From the NCBI RefSeq assembly GCF_900142365.1, contig NZ_FRAP01000002.1:62001-126000 (forward strand): a stretch of DNA of 64,000 nt, written 5' to 3'. Every line of letters begins with the position of its first letter. The stretch's first letter is position 1. Below the pieces are notes generated by a model, which worked only from the letters and a program-made list of their open reading frames with translations, was not told where the DNA came from and did no database searches. Source of the DNA: Pseudonocardia thermophila (GTDB taxonomy: Bacteria; Actinomycetota; Actinomycetes; Mycobacteriales; Pseudonocardiaceae). Positions 63,843 to 64,000 of this stretch are shown one piece after another. Both the position numbers and the translations under genes were made by a program.

Positions 63843-64000
63843 TCACGCCGACGTCAGCGTCAGCTCGAAGCTGTAGCGCGAGGCGCGGTAGATGTGCGAG
63901 CCGTACTCGACGGCCTGGCCGCCGGCGTCCCACGCGGTGCGGGTCATGGTGAGCACGGCGGTGCCGGCGGGTTCGCCGAGGAGGCGGGCCTCAGCCGGGG
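63843..64000 (-). CDS. GntR family regulator, UTRA domain C-terminus (partial)
   Basis: The last 52 residues before a TGA at 63843-63845 read LLGEPAGTAVLTMTRTAWDA then GQAVEYGSHIYRASRYSFEL. This is the C-terminal end of a UTRA (HutC-type) ligand domain. The DNA-binding part lies beyond the right edge. Nothing supported was seen in the 204 bp between this stop and the MarR stop at 63638. Confidence 0.75.
   Translation of the reverse strand, partial: PAEARLLGEPAGTAVLTMTRTAWDAGGQAVEYGSHIYRASRYSFELTLTSA

Overview
The window is high-GC actinobacterial chromosome, most likely from Pseudonocardia or a close relative in the Pseudonocardiaceae. That assignment is my inference. It rests on the fused KGD-type 2-oxoglutarate decarboxylase with its DUF6104 neighbour, a mycofactocin-type SDR, several F420/LLM-type oxidoreductases, many GTG and leaderless starts, and dense operons with 1-4 bp gene overlaps. 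I see no rRNA, tRNA, CRISPR array, insertion sequence or phage gene. The content is catabolic and regulatory, with small decayed patches.

Layout. 1-2314 (-): SDR, enoyl-CoA hydratase and a thiolase cut by the window edge, a beta-oxidation-like operon. 2415-4020: two gene remnants, a xanthine-dehydrogenase-family C-terminus and a frameshifted DUF222/HNH gene. 4277-9584 (+): operon with mycofactocin-type SDR, CocE-family hydrolase, enoyl-CoA hydratase homologue, ABM monooxygenase, intradiol dioxygenase and TetR. 9605-23339: an uptake and degradation locus. GntR, amidase, aminotransferase and an M20-like protein (-) face a BMP-type nucleoside-family ABC importer (+), followed by a flavin monooxygenase, an amidohydrolase and a MocR regulator (-). 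Related palindromes around GAGATCTC lie in front of the three operons and suggest one regulon.

23362-27408: DUF6104 and kgd. 27622-31445: assorted genes including an F420 oxidoreductase and a protein with three DUF4333-like repeats. 31589-37386: an ABC ATPase / histidine kinase / FtsX permease operon facing two response regulators. 37748-46786: a cytidylate-kinase-like gene, then divergent hydantoinase/carboxylase genes (the B subunit fused to a zinc-ribbon domain) and an FAD monooxygenase / CoA-ligase / TetR operon, with a 22-bp palindrome between them.

47271-49825: VOC protein, small orphan, alpha/beta hydrolase and F420-type PPOX protein. 50059-54388: branched-chain 2-oxoacid dehydrogenase E1alpha, E1beta and E2, with a LOG-like gene and an Lrp/AsnC regulator. 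54435-58894: PucR regulator divergent from methylmalonate-semialdehyde dehydrogenase and an omega-aminotransferase. 59045-60260: decaying PNPOx, XRE-cupin and GNAT fragments. 60342-61480 (-): LLM oxidoreductase behind a cysteine-containing leader peptide. 61716-63638: MFS transporter and MarR regulator around shared operators. 63843-64000: the C-terminus of a GntR/UTRA regulator.

The strongest candidates for something undescribed are the GAGATCTC-linked importer/amidohydrolase locus, whose M20-like protein lacks usual active-site residues, and the divergent carboxylase-like / aryl-CoA hydroxylase-like cluster at 38432-46786.
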